A DNA stretch of 64,000 bases. Origin: Semisulcospira habei (lineage: Eukaryota; Mollusca; Gastropoda; Semisulcospiridae). Made by a program: the position numbers and the translations under genes. Numbering within the stretch: position 1 is the first letter of the stretch; each line of letters starts with the position of its first letter. Shown piece after piece: positions 1 to 16,502 of this stretch. The stretch lies in the NCBI GenBank assembly GCA_036245525.1, contig BTPG01000001.1, positions 224,307,045 to 224,371,044 of the forward strand, written 5' to 3'. Below the pieces are notes generated by a model. The model saw nothing but the letters and a program-made list of their open reading frames with translations. It ran no database searches and was not told the origin of the DNA.

Positions 1-595
1 CAGATGAGATTTTCTGGTCCCACTATTTAACATGGTCCCTAATCGATTTTCTGAAAAGTCAGACGAACAACTCTTTTCCAGCACATGTGCAGGCATTGAC
101 AAGTTTTGAACACGACCTGAGCAGAGCTGTTTTCAAAGAGGTTTTCAATAAAGCTGCACTGAGCCACCTTTTGTTAATAAGTCGCGGCGACCTGTCCCCC
201 CCACTCTGACTGCACTGAAAAGAGTCAGTTTGTTTTGTCAAGCGTGAACTGGAATATTATGTGTTAAACAGAGCTTGCGAGTTTTTCGGAAATCGACTCT
301 GACAGTATTGAGAGACAATGAGGAGTAATTTTTTAATTATTTGGGGTGTGTAAAAAGTCATTAGTCTATTATAGATTGCACTGTCAGGATTTTGGTTTGA
401 TTTGAGAGAAACGACAGTGTGGACGTTAACGACCGTAATTAGTTAATTATTGGGGTTAATTAAGACAATGGGTAATCCGAAGTCTTTGGAAAGTACTTTC
501 TATTATCTCTTCATCACTTCGGATCAAGATTTCTTGTGGAATCACTGCATCGCCATGGCGTTTCATGTTCCTACAAGTAAGTTAAAACGTTTGAA
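1..595. other. No gene recognised
   Basis: AT-rich sequence with only short open frames. I see no splice-flanked exon, repeat or RNA gene here. Confidence 0.4.
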
Positions 596-1772
596 ATGTC
601 CGCAGCGCCATCTAAAGGTACCGATCTACCAGGATTCACACAAAATCACTTCGTTCAGTACATAGCTGATAACATCGACCATGATGTGTTTTTCTGTACT
701 TTCCATGTAATGGGCTTAATGACCGCAGTTACCCCAGTCGCTAGATGTCGGAGGTCTGTTCCACGGGTCACTGGATCCCTCAAGGATGTCACTGCAATTG
801 GCAAAGTAGACATGCATTTCTTCAGTTCAGCAAACGATTATCATATTTCATTCATGTGTGAGGAACTGTCAAGAATAAACTACGTTGACGCCGTCTTACT
901 CCTAGACACAGCCTGGAAGGTTTCCTGGCCCCTGCGGTCACCAAGATCTGCTTGGTCAGGGTACATGCAGGCTTTAAGTCAAGGAGAACATTCAGGCTTG
1001 TCATCAACGGTGTTGTACCAATGATAGACATGAATCCAACGGACACGAGCTGCAATTACTGGACCATGAGGTACGTGTCGGCTGAAGCAAGGCGACACCA
1101 GGTGAAACCGGTATTGACATTCGACCATAAGTTATGGTGTAAGGGACAAATTATTCATTTGAGCGAGAAAATGACAATGATCTTCAGTCCTTGGTTTCAA
1201 GTCTTTCCCCGTTTCATACAGAAATGAGTTTTGGGGGGATCATTGGAAAGTCTGGGCTTGGAGAAGTGCTGGAAGTGGCGTATGCAAGAAACGCCGTTGG
1301 GCACATGACAGGAAAAGCGGTGGCAAGAGCTGTTAGAGGCCATCTCCTCGTGGATGTCGCACTAAACGCTATGATAACCGCCAAAGCATTCGGTATTCTG
1401 GTACCAGATACAAGTTCAAAGAACTCACGCAACGAAGACATTTTCACCTCGGCAGATGGACAGTGCAATGACCAACTGCAAAATGTGACTCACAAATCTG
1501 GCAGTGCTGAAGAAGATATGATTATGGAATGCGAACAGCAAGAGGCAGTCATCCCTGCGGATCATGCGCTGGCGCTCACAGCCTTCGACACTGTCATGGA
1601 TGGAGACGCAGCACTAAACACAGCCGACACCAAACAGGCAATAGAAATGATCCAGCAGAAGCTGGCAGATACAAAACTTGAATTGGTCAAGCACCGCACT
1701 GCACACCTATGGCTTCAGTATGTGGACTTAATAATCAGCTTTAGAATTATGCCGCTCAGTGGACAACTATAA
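596..1772 (+). pseudogene. Frame-broken copy of an uncharacterised multicopy invertebrate protein
   Basis: Three overlapping open frames (596-1024, 952-1227, 1191-1772) lie in three different reading frames but read as consecutive parts of one protein, so at least two frameshifts separate them. Readable blocks include QYIADNIDHD, PMIDMNPTD, VKPVLTFDHKLW, FHTEMSFGGIIG and KAVARAVRGHLLVD. From memory these resemble a conserved protein with no named domain that is found in many copies in mollusc, cnidarian and amphioxus genomes; its function is unknown to me and its copy number hints at a mobile origin. The last frame continues about 90 codons past the recognised block with an acidic, glutamine-rich stretch. 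No start methionine, splice sites or terminal repeats are evident. Calling it a pseudogene rests on the frameshifts; a sequencing error is the alternative. Confidence 0.5.
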
Positions 1773-5770
<3,998 letters not shown>

Positions 5771-5783
5771 GATATATATATAT
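5771..5783. repeat. Short (TA) junction between two LINE copies
   Basis: A short AT alternation separates the truncated 5' edge of copy 1 from the 3' end of copy 2. Both copies start their 3' ends with the same bases (CTTGGCTTGACTT on the + strand) immediately after TA repeats. Confidence 0.85.
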
Positions 5784-7017
5784 CTTGGCTTGACTTTGCG
5801 AACGAAGATTTTATAGGGGTTGCCCACGTCGTCTGCAGGCATGTTCGTGGCTGCGGAGGCCAATCCGGGACAGGCAGGTTCGACCGCGGTGGCTGCAGGG
5901 GAAGGTCTGGTCAGGGTTCTGAGTTTCGACAACTCTGTTTTTTCTCCTGAGCCGCTTGTCTTTAAGACTAGCTCTGCGAGAGTCCTCAAAGGAGGCGGCT
6001 GCTTTGTAAATGGTGGGGCGCCAGGTTTCGCGTTCCGCAGCAAGCGAAGACCACTGGCGGTGGTCGATTTGGCAGGCACTAAGTGACTTCTTGAGACCGT
6101 CTTTGTATCTCTTCTTTGGTGCCCCTCTGTCTCGGTGTCCAGTGGCGAGCTCACGGAACAGAGTGATTTTGGGTAGGCGATGATCCTCCATCCTGGAGAC
6201 GTGCCCCGCCCAGCGAAGCTGGGTCCGCAGCAGCAAAGCCTCGATGCTCACAGTTTCCGCCTATTCAAGGACCTCGACGTTGGTGACATAGTCACTTCAG
6301 TGAATGCTGAGGATGGTACGCAGGCAGCGCTGGTGAAAGCGTTCGAGGAGTCGTAGTTGGCTGCGGTAGAGGGCCCAGGACTCGGAACCATACAGCAGGG
6401 TGGTGAGGACAACAGCTCTGTACACGCTGATCTTGGCGCCTTTTTTCAGCTGTTGATTGTGCCACACCCGCTTGAATAGTCGCCCGAAAGCACTGTTCGC
6501 TTTTGCCAGCCTGTTGTCCAGCTCCTTGTCCAGCTTGGCGTCTGACGTGATGATGCAGCCAAGTTAGGTAAACTGGTGTACAGACTTCAGTTCGGACTCG
6601 CCGATGGTGATGTGAGGAGGGCGATGCTCTTCCTTGGGTGCCGGCTGATGAAGGACCTCTGTCTTTTTCAGACTGACCTCGAGTCCAAAGAGCTGAGCAG
6701 CATCTGCGAAGCAGGACGTGATGCGCTTCAAGGCCCTCTCTGTGTGTGCAACGAGGGCAGCGTCATCAGCAAAGAGCAGCTCACGAATCAATTGGTGTAG
6801 GGTTTTGGTGTGGGCCTGCAGTCGTCTGAGGTTGAACAGGTTGCCATCGAGACGATACCTGATGTACACTGCGTCGTCATTGTCGAGGTACACTGTGGCC
6901 TGTTTCAACATCATGCTAAAGAAGATGGTAAAGAGGGTCGGTGCCAGTACGCAGCCCTGCTTCACGCCGTTGAGAATGGGGAATGGTTCTGAAAGGTCAC
7001 TGTTGAGTCTGACCTGG
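5784..7017 (-). mobile_element. LINE copy 2, 3' half (RT end to zinc finger)
   Basis: Minus-strand continuation of the element whose 5' half is at 12316-15260; the two halves are separated by the LTR element at 7018-12315. It carries reverse transcriptase motif B (GVKQGCVLAPTLF), motif C as FADD (LLFADDAAL), and the C-terminal domain with the RIGLRSH finger. The copy is dead. Compared with copy 1 it has a nonsense change in the QFT(Y)LGC segment near 6565 and another replacing the Gln of VLEQAE near 6263. The 3' end at 5784 adjoins TA repeats. Confidence 0.88.
7013..7017 (+). repeat. Target-site duplication of the LTR element (left)
   Basis: CCTGG directly precedes the 5' LTR; the same five bases follow the 3' LTR at 12316-12320. 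Five bases is the usual duplication size for Ty3/gypsy-like integrases. Confidence 0.9.
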
Positions 7018-8279
7018 TGTGATGAAGCTCTATGCTCGTGCATAGTGCTCACACCGTAGGATTAGTACGGTACGGGTTTTGTTAACGGTTTGTTTGTGGT
7101 GGCATTAGGCTCCACGGGAAATCTGTAAGACATGGTTAGCACGGGATTTTTAGTGAGTTCTGTTTAGTGAGTTCTAGGCGGAAGCTGTGACTGTCAGAAG
7201 TCTAGATCGGTAGTGCGGGCTGTCTTGTCGTATGGAACGGTTGTGTTTGAGTTACCTAGCCCACATTCCAAGACTCTGAAGCCTAGAATTCAGGTATGTT
7301 TCTATAAATGTAGTATTGATAGTTGCTTAGTTAAAGACGGTACGCGTTGGTAAGAGTAAGTGGTTGTATAGCGGTGTTCCGGTTTGGTTTAGTTAGTATG
7401 TTTAGAATTCGGTGAAGTAACCGGTGTTTTTGTGTACAGTTGTTTACCGAGTTAGATGACTAAAGGAATATGAAGTGTGTATGTCTAAGCCGCTATGAAG
7501 ATAGTACGTGGTTGGGTAAGCATAGTCTTTTCCAGGGTATAGAGTAATGTATAGCAAGAGTGTTAGGCTATAGTCTGTTTCAAGATAGTGACAGAGATAT
7601 GGGGGCTGATACGAAAATAGACAGTTTATGAAGCGCGTGTGTGTGTGTGTGAATGAACGTGTGAGTTATTTGTATCAGCCAGGTTACGTGACGTTTCTCA
7701 TTGATCCAATATGTTGTGTGTTTAGCAAGTGTTACGTTGGGACTTTTTGTTGTCTATTCAGAGTTCTTGTAAAAGAGTGGAAAGACGGACGCCGAGACGT
7801 CGAGTCGCAGGTGGGACCTACGTGAGGTCATCCCTCCAGTTCTTCTGAGAGTGAGTCTGACTGGGAACCAAGACACCCAAGTCCAAGCGAGAACTGAGTA
7901 CCGTACGAGAACAAGGACGTCCGTGCCCAGAGAGACAGGACGGCAATAAGCGGACGACTAAGGACTTTCACGCCTAGACGTGAGAAGGACCAACGTAACC
8001 AGGCAACAACATCAAACAGGTTGGAGGCAATGTGAGACTAAGACCTAACCTGGCAAAGATATTGTGATACGTGTGTGGTGTGATAATAGAACAGTGTATA
8101 TAGTTGATAGTCATTTAAGTTGTTCTTTTTCATTTATAGTGTATAAATGTTACTTTAGAAAGGGAGCCCGTGTGTTGTGTTTTACCGCATGAATGCGCCC
8201 GTCTGAGTCAGTGGCGGTGTATGCGTCTGTTGTGTGAGAGTCTGTGCGTACGACTGTGGGCAAGTCTGCGTGCGTTACA
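7018..8279 (+). repeat. 5' LTR
   Basis: Begins TGTGATGAAG and ends GCGTTACA, so it has TG...CA ends. It is about 1262 bases long and matches 11055-12315 almost base for base. Short open frames inside (for example 7628-7825) recur in the other LTR and show no protein signature. Confidence 0.95.
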
Positions 8280-8300
8280 GTGGTGACCCTGTTTTAGCGG
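8280..8300 (+). other. Candidate primer binding site
   Basis: One base after the 5' LTR, TGGTGACCCTG begins with the TGG expected opposite a tRNA CCA end. I cannot assign the tRNA by eye. Confidence 0.45.
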
Positions 8301-8654
8301 TAGATTAGAAGTATCTGCCGGCGATAGTGAGTAGCGATTTTAGAGTAGGATTTGTTGCTATGTGCATGTTGTTGTGTTAGATTCCCCTCTCCGATTCTAG
8401 GGGGTAAGATCCGTTATTTCTGTAGTTTTCTGGATCTTGCGAGGAATTAGTGCCTGTTCCTTTCTTTTGTATAGGTAGTGTTCTTTTTCCTTGCTCTTCT
8501 TTTTATCGTTCTTATTTTTTCGTTCCATCTGGACATCAAAGTAGGTCACTGTTTTCTGCGTAGGTAGTTGATATTGTTGTGAGTTTGCATTTTAATTTTT
8601 TGCCGTTGATTTGGTTGTGGTTTGTATTTTTACGTTTTCAAATTTTTTGTAAGT

Positions 8655-10797
8655 ATGGAGTCAGACCCGGTAGAGGCTTACATTAAACAGGGTGAAAGGT
8701 TAGGACTTAGGGATGAGAAGCTTTTTGACTATGTGGAGAAGTGTAGGGATAGAGAAGATAGGGCGAGAGAGAGAGAAATTCAGAGAGAAGAGAGAGTACT
8801 AAAAGAGAAAGAGTTAGAGGTTCAGAGGGTCAGGGACGAAAAAGAGTTGGAGATTCGTAGACTTAGAGAGGAGAAAGAGTTGGAAATGCAGATACAGAGG
8901 GAGGAGAAAGAGCTAGAAATTCAGAGAGAGAGAGAAGAGAAAGAAAGAGTCCTAAAGGAGAAAGAATTAGAAATTCAGAGAGAGAGAGAGAGAAGAGAAA
9001 GAAAGAGTCATAAAGGAGATAGGATTAGAAGCTCAGAGAGAGAGAGAAGAGAAAGAAAGAGTCTTAAAGGAGAAAGAATTAGAAGTTCAGAGAGAGCGAG
9101 ATGAGAAAGAAAGAGTCTTTAAGGAGAAGGAATTAGAAGTACAGAGAGAGAGAGAAAGAGAAGAGAGAGCGTTTCAGAGAGAAAAGGACGAGAGGGAACA
9201 TGCCTTAAGAGAGAAAGAATTGGAATACCAGAGAGAGAAAGAAGAAAAAGATAGGGATGTACAAATACAGTTAGCTCGAGATGCGGGATCTAGACCAGAT
9301 AGTGATTCAGTAGGCCGAGGCATACGCAATTTTCCTAAACTGCCGATGTTTAAAGAGTCCGTGGACTCTATTGACGCTTTTTTGTGTCGTTTTGAGTCTC
9401 ATGCGCAGGCGTTGAGTTGGCCTCCTGCCAACTGGCCCGTTTTGCTTTCATCTGTGCTTGAGGGACAGGCCTTGAGTCTTTACCATAGTTTGACCGTTTC
9501 GGGGAACATAGAGTACGAGACTTTGAAGGAGTGTCTCTTGCAGAAGTTCCAGTGTAATGCGGAAGGTTTTAGGGAACGCTTGAGAGCTTGTCGGCCAGAG
9601 ACAGGGGAATCGTTTATGTCGTTTGGCAAACGATTGTCCCATTTGCTCGTACGTTGGGTCGAACTGTCAAAGATCGACCACACGTACGACGCATTGTTCG
9701 ATCTCATGTTGGCTGAACAGTTCTTTGGTAGCGTTTCCAAGGATCTAGCGGTATTCTTGAGGGAGCATAACCTCAAGACTACGGACGAGTTAGTACAGCA
9801 CGCGGAGGCTTTTCGGATGGCGCATCCTACGAAAAACCTCGCGCGTAGGACCGAGACACCGCCAGTCGGGTTGGTCGCTGCTAACACGTCTGGGGGTTAC
9901 CGGGGGGTCAATACTTTACGTGGAGGCCAGCGGATTAACGGTAGAGGTACTTTGCGTTTTCGACGCGGTGATCGAGGTAACAGCAATGGCGGTAGCGATC
10001 CGTACGCACGTGGAGGGACTTCTTTGCGTGGGTATGGTCGTAGTCGTGTTGCGAGTTCGGACACGCAGTGTTTTTCTTGTCGTGGGTACGGGCACTTCAG
10101 TCGGAGCTGTCCGTACTACAGTGCAGGCGCGCAGTGTGCTGGTTATCAGGAGCATGGCCATCTGGCTCATCAAGGTCCTAATAGTCCTGGTATGGTGGAT
10201 GGGGCGGTGCAGCCCACTCACGTAGCCAGTTTTGCGGTCCCAGTCGGGGAGGAACCACAGCTGGGCGCAGTGTGTTCAGCTGAGGGAGGTGGTTGCCTGC
10301 CGCTGGTAGACGGTGTTGTAAACGGTATCCTCGTTTCTGTTCTCCGTGACTCAGGTACAACGACCGCGGGGGTCAGACGTAGTCTAGTTAGGGAAGATCA
10401 GTTCACGGGCGAGAAGCAGAAAGTAGTTTCGTTCGGAGGCAAGATAGAAGTTTTTCAATTAGCTAAGATAAAGATTGACACCGAGTTTTTCACAGGTGAT
10501 CTGGTTTCGTGTGTCATCGACGAGCCAGTAGTAGATTTAGTTCTGGGTAACATGAAAGGTGTGCAGCCAGTCATCGCTAGAGTCGGAGCGATTAAGCGAG
10601 CTCACGTTCCTCGCGGTGTAGTCGCATCAGTCGCGACGGGAGCTCGGAGCAAGCGTGCTCGTGAGCAGGGTGACAGTGTTATTTCCGTCCACAATCAGAT
10701 AATCGGTCAGCGGGTGCGGCCCAGTAGTCGGGTTGGTCTGACACGGCATACTTCTGTTGCGAACAGAAATGCCGCTCAGCACCCAATATTTAGGTAG
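8655..10797 (+). CDS. Gag-protease polyprotein of the LTR element (one frameshift)
   Basis: The likely start is the Met of MESDPVEAYIKQG near 8655. An N-terminal coiled coil of about 180 residues follows, built of repeated (E/K)-rich units such as EKELEIQRERE. A Gag capsid-like region (about 9310-9850; LPMFKESVDSIDAFLCRFES and later FMSFGKRLSHLL) comes next, then an Arg/Gly-rich stretch. One CCHC zinc knuckle (CFSCRGYGHFSRSC, near 10070) is followed by a degenerate second one. A retropepsin-like domain has the catalytic DSG in LRDSGTTTAGV (near 10350) and the later hydrophobic-LG motif VVDLVLGNMKG. The reading frame changes within an AG repeat between about 8978 and 9000; both sides carry the same coiled-coil units, so this is most simply a microsatellite slip rather than programmed frameshifting. 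The coding ends without polymerase domains. Confidence 0.85.
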
Positions 10798-11036
10798 GTC
10801 GGAGACTGGGGTCTCGCGATCGTGTGGGCAGTTGTTGGATCGTTTTCATTTCTGGAGGATTTTAGCGCGTTAGTTCTGTTTTTGTGTATGCTGTGCGATC
10901 CGAGAGTGTACGTTGAGGTTTAAGCCAGTTCTATTTTTGCTTTCTTGTATCCTAGTTAGTCAAAGTTAGTCCTTTCCTGTTTTCGGATAATATTACGTCG
11001 AGTAGTCTTAAAAAGAAACTCGGTCGTTTCTTTTTT

Positions 11037-11054
11037 TCCCGAGGAAGGGGGAAT
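11037..11054 (+). other. Polypurine tract
   Basis: The purine run GAGGAAGGGGGAA lies directly upstream of the 3' LTR, the position expected for plus-strand priming. Confidence 0.75.
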
Positions 11055-12315
11055 TGTGATGAAGCTCTATGCTCGTGCATAGTGCTCACACCGTAGGATT
11101 AGTACGGTACGGGTTTTGTTAACGGTTTGTTTGTGGTGGCATTAGGCTCCACGGGAAATCTGTAAGACATGGTTAGCACGGGATTTTTAGTGAGTTCTGT
11201 TTAGTGAGTTCTAGGCGGAAGCTGTGACTGTCAGAAGTCTAGATCGGTAGTGCGGGCTGTCTTGTCGTATGGAACGGTTGTGTTTGAGTTACCTAGCCCA
11301 CATTCCAAGACTCTGAAGCCTAGAATTCAGGTATGTTTCTATAAATGTAGTATTGATAGTTGCTTAGTTAAAGACGGTATGCGTTGGTAAGAGTAAGGTG
11401 GTTGTATAGCGGTGTTCCGGTTTGGTTTAGTTAGTATGTTTAGAATTCGGTGAAGTAACCGGTGTTTTTGTGTACAGTTGTTTACCGAGTTAGATGACTA
11501 AAGGAATATGAAGTGTGTATGTCTAAGCCGCTATGAAGATAGTACGTGGTTGGGTAAGCATAGTCTTTTCCAGGGTATAGAGTAATGTATAGCAAGAGTG
11601 TTAGGCTATAGTCTGTTTCAAGATAGTGACAGAGATATGGGGGCTGATACGAAAATAGACAGTTTATGAAGCGCGTGTGTGTGTGTGAATGAACGTGTGA
11701 GTTATTTGTATCAGCCAGGTTACGTGACGTTTCTCATTGATCCAATATGTTGTGTGTTTAGCAAGTGTTACGTTGGGACTTTTTGTTGTCTATTCAGAGT
11801 TCTTGTAAAAGAGTGGAAAGACGGACGCCGAGACGTCGAGTCGCAGGTGGGACCTACGTGAGGTCATCCCTCCAGCTCTTCCGAGAGTGAGTCTGACTGG
11901 GAACCAAGACACCCAAGTCCAAGCGAGAACTGAGTACCGTACGAGAACAAGGACGTCCGTGCCCAGAGAGACAGGACGGCAATAAGCGGACGACTAAGGA
12001 CTTTCACGCCTAGACGTGAGAAGGACCAACGTAACCAGGCAACAACATCAAACAGGTTGGAGGCAATGTGAGACTAAGACCTAACCTGGCAAAGATATTG
12101 TGATACGTGTGTGGTGTGATAATAGAACAGTGTATATAGTTGATAGTCATTTAAGTCGTTCTTTTTCATTTATAGTGTATAAAGGTTACTTTAGAAAGGG
12201 AGCCCGTGTGTTGTGTTTTACCGCATGAATGCGCCCGTCTGAGTCAGTGGCGGTGTATGCGTCTGTTGTGTGAGAGTCTGTGCGTACGACTGTGGGCAAG
12301 TCTGCGTGCGTTACA
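11055..12315 (+). repeat. 3' LTR
   Basis: TGTGATGAAG...GCGTTACA, about 1261 bases, nearly identical to the 5' LTR. Differences seen include a one-base insertion near 11398, a shorter GT run near 11675 and a few C/T changes near 11876. It is followed by the CCTGG duplication. Confidence 0.95.
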
Positions 12316-14346
12316 CCTGGCCTTGCTGGTCCTCGTGGAGCTGGACGATCATGCTGAGGAACTTTGGGGGACAGCCAAGTCGCTCCAGGATCTGCCACAA
12401 GCCTTGCCTGCTCACAGTGTCAAACGCTTTTGTTAGGTCGACAAACGTTACGTACAGCCCTTTGTTCTGCTCACGGCACTTCTCTTGAAGCTGTCTCAGC
12501 ACAAAGACCATGTCGGTGGTACTCCTGTTGGCTTTGAAGTCACACTGGCCCTCTGGGAGGTGGTCTTCAGCGATGGCAGGTACCAGCCGATTCAGGAGTA
12601 GCCTTGCGAGAATTTTCCCGGCAATGGACAGCAGGGTAATTCCACGATAATTAGAGCAGGCAGACTTCTCTCCTTTGTTCTTGTACAGGGTGATGATGAC
12701 TGCATCACGGAGATCCTTTGGTAGTGTTTCTTTCTCCCAGCAGCAGAGAAAGAGGTCGTGGAGCATGTTGTGCAGTGCTGGGCCTCCATGTTTCCAGATC
12801 TCTGGTGGGATTCCGTCAATGCCTGCTGCTTTGCCACTCTTGAGCTGGTGGATGGCTGTGAGGGTCTCTTCGGCAGTGGGCGGTTCGTCCAATTCAACCT
12901 TTATTGGGAGGTGTGGGATTTGGAGGATGACTGTTTCTTGAACAGTGCGCTCAGCGCTGAAGAGGTCCTGAAAGTATTCCGACCAGCGGTTCAAGATGGA
13001 GGTATTATCAGTGAGGAGTGCCTGTCCATCAGCGCTTCGCAGGGGACTTTGTACCAGGTGCCTGGGGCCATACACTGCTTTCAGTGCTTCGTAGAAGCCC
13101 CTGTAGTCACCGTTGTCAGCACAAAGCTGGGTCCTCTGTGCGAGTCTGGACCACCACTCGTTCTGGAGCTCTCTAAGCTTGCGCTGGAGACTGCTGCAGA
13201 TGAGGCGGAAGGCAGACTTCTTCACAGGGCAGGAAGGCTGGGCTACGTGGGCCTGGTGGGCGGCTCTTTCCTTTGCTAGAAGTTCCTGGATCTCTACGTC
13301 ATTTTCCTCAAACCAGTCTTTGTTCCACTTTCTAACAAAGCCCAAGACTTCCACAGAAGATTTTACAATAGCAGTTTTCAGTTGTTCCCAGAGTGTTTCA
13401 GGGGAGGAGTCTGCTGGATCAACTGTGTCTTTGAGCATGCGCTGTAAATCTGTCTGAAAGGCAGCTTTCTTGTCGTCACGCTGAAGGCTGGCAACATCAA
13501 GCTTTTTCTTGGGGGGGGGGGGGGGGCCTTTCTTGGGTTTCAGCTTGAGGCGGAGCCTGAGTTTGCAGCGGACAAGGCGGTGGCCAGTGTGACACTCTGC
13601 GCTGGGCATCACTCTGGTGAGGAGGACGTCACTGTGGTCCCTCTGACGCACTAGGACATAGTCGATAAGGTGCCAGTGCTTTGAGCGAGGATGCATCCAG
13701 GTGGTCTTTCGACTGTCCTTTTGCTGGAAAGTAGTGTTGGTGATGACAAGTTGCTGCTCTGCATAGAACTCCAATAGTAGGCGGCCATTGTCATTGCAGT
13801 TCCCAACGCCATGCTTGCCGAGGACTCCTTTCCAGGCTTCAGAGTCTTGGCCCACTCTGGCGTTGAAGTCGCCAAGGATGATGACTTTGTCGTCTGCAGG
13901 GGTGCTCTGTAGGAGGCTGCGCAAGTCAGAGTAAAACTTGTCTTTTTCTGCAGGCTCTGCCAGAAGGGTTGGGGAGTACATATTGAGAAGTGTGACGTAT
14001 TGCTGGTGTCTCAGTGGGAGGCGCATGGACATGATGTGGTCGGAGTGACCCGTTGGTAGGTTTTCCAGCTTAGACGCAATGGGGTCTTGACCATGAAGCC
14101 AACTCCTGAGAGCCGTCTTTCTGATGCAGGCCTGCCTGACCAGTAGAGGGTGTAGCCGGCGCCAAGTTCTTGGAGGCTGCCTTCATCCGGGAGGCGTACT
14201 TCGCTGAGCGCGGCGATGTTGATGTTTAACCTCCGCAATTCATGGGCAATAAGGGCGGAGCGACGTTCAGGGCGTCCGCTGTCTGCTGTGTCCAACACGG
14301 TTCGGATGTTCCAGCATGCTACGTTGAGTCCGGTCGTGGTCGTCAT
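12316..14346 (-). mobile_element. LINE copy 2, 5' half (endonuclease and first part of RT)
   Basis: Minus-strand coding begins at the Met near 14346 with an APE-type endonuclease: ACWNIRTVLDT near the start, ALSEVRLPDEG, GDFNARVG (near 13870), IDYVLVRQR and TGHRLV. A frameshift between about 14011 and 14100 splits the endonuclease. The second frame is then open from 14032 to the LTR insertion and contains RT motifs including SGKAAGIDGIPPE, YRGITLLSIAGK and motif A FVDLTKAFD. A glycine-rich tract on the + strand (13509-13527) encodes a proline run. The reading frame resumes across the LTR element at 7012, using the duplicated CCTGG only once. I cannot assign the clade. Confidence 0.9.

Positions 14347-15648
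<1,302 letters not shown>

Positions 15649-15719
<71 letters not shown>
15649..15719. repeat. (TA)n microsatellite
   Basis: About 70 bases of TA between a LINE 3' end and a foldback repeat. Confidence 0.95.
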
Positions 15720-15720
<1 letters not shown>

Positions 15721-16000
15721 TTAAAATGTAAAGAAAGGATTCACATACACCACGTAGTTTAGGAGTTACACTTTTATTCTATGCACCAATTTTCGCCCTC
15801 TCAGCGAGGCCTTCTTCAGGGGAATGCCCCTGAAGAAGGCCTCGCTGAGAGGGCGAAAATTCGTGCATAAAATAAAAGTGTAACTCCTCCTAAACTACGT
15901 GGTGTATGTGGATCCTTTCTTCACATTTTAAGTATTTCACTGCTGCTTGGATCCATATTTGGAGTGTGTGGTGCCTGCTTTCTTGGACTGGTTTTATTTA

Positions 16001-16003
<3 letters not shown>
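15720..16003 (+). mobile_element. Foldback repeat, possibly Penelope-like, with hammerhead-like core
   Basis: Two arms of about 105 bases (15720-15824 and 15826-15932) are reverse complements with few mismatches; sequence then continues to a (TA)n array. A related single copy lies at 61996-62190 in the opposite orientation, also ending at TA repeats. In the right arm CTGAAGA is followed by a short potential stem (GCC..GGC) and then GAAAA, the order of the hammerhead ribozyme core (CUGANGA, stem II, GAAA). Penelope-like retroelements are known to carry such motifs. No protein is encoded here, so the class is tentative. Confidence 0.55.

Positions 16004-16074
<71 letters not shown>
16004..16074. 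repeat. (TA)n microsatellite
   Basis: About 70 bases of TA ending 36 bases before the acceptor of the first recognised exon of gene 1. Confidence 0.95.
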
Positions 16075-16077
<3 letters not shown>

Positions 16078-16110
16078 TGGTGTACCTCTGTATAATTGTT
16101 TTGTGAACAG

Positions 16111-16290
16111 TTATCCGCTGTTACCTACCCTCATTTTCTAACGGTCAACGAACCTGCACGGGTGAGGAAGATGACGTGTATGGTTCCGTCTGTACGCACT
16201 CCTGCAACACCGGATATACGTTGCAAGGTTCTTCCTCAAGTGAATGCTTGAATACACGACAATGGACAAACTCTCTTCCTACCTGCCAAA
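16111..16290 (+). CDS. Gene 1 exon: CCP (sushi) module 1
   Basis: Acceptor AACAG before 16111, donor GTAAGG after 16290, 180 bases, phase 1 to 1. It encodes a 60-residue CCP with six cysteines (CYLP, RTC, SVC, HSC, SEC, PTC) and the conserved GY.LQG and W of the fold. A canonical CCP has four Cys; the extra pair at these positions is the arrangement known from selectin CCPs. The acceptor lies close to a TA array and its upstream pyrimidine tract is weak. Confidence 0.8.
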
Positions 16291-16362
16291 GTAAGGATTG
16301 CATTTGTATGATACGTGTGCGCAATGACACACGAAATCAACGTTGTATTCTTACGAACGAAG

Positions 16363-16502
<140 letters not shown>

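Larger units (their letters stand above)
7018..12315 (+). mobile_element. Complete LTR element encoding only Gag and protease
   Basis: A 5.3-kb insertion with two nearly identical direct LTRs, a gag-protease coding region, a purine-rich tract just before the 3' LTR and a CCTGG target duplication. The internal region is only about 2.8 kb. After the aspartic protease the frame stops at 10797, and no reverse transcriptase, RNase H or integrase coding is visible before the 3' LTR. It is therefore a non-autonomous element that would need enzymes from a relative. The Gag type and CCHC knuckle suggest a Ty3/gypsy-like origin. It sits inside the reverse transcriptase region of the older LINE copy 2, and the LTRs differ at only about five substitutions and two small indels by eye, so the insertion is young. 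Confidence 0.92.

Noticed and set aside
7628..7825. Short frame with MKRVCVCVNERVSYLYQPGY as a gene
   Set aside because: It lies in the LTR, recurs in the other LTR with a changed start, and has no protein signature.
12758..13279. 173-codon + strand frame
   Set aside because: Antisense shadow of the LINE reverse transcriptase frame.
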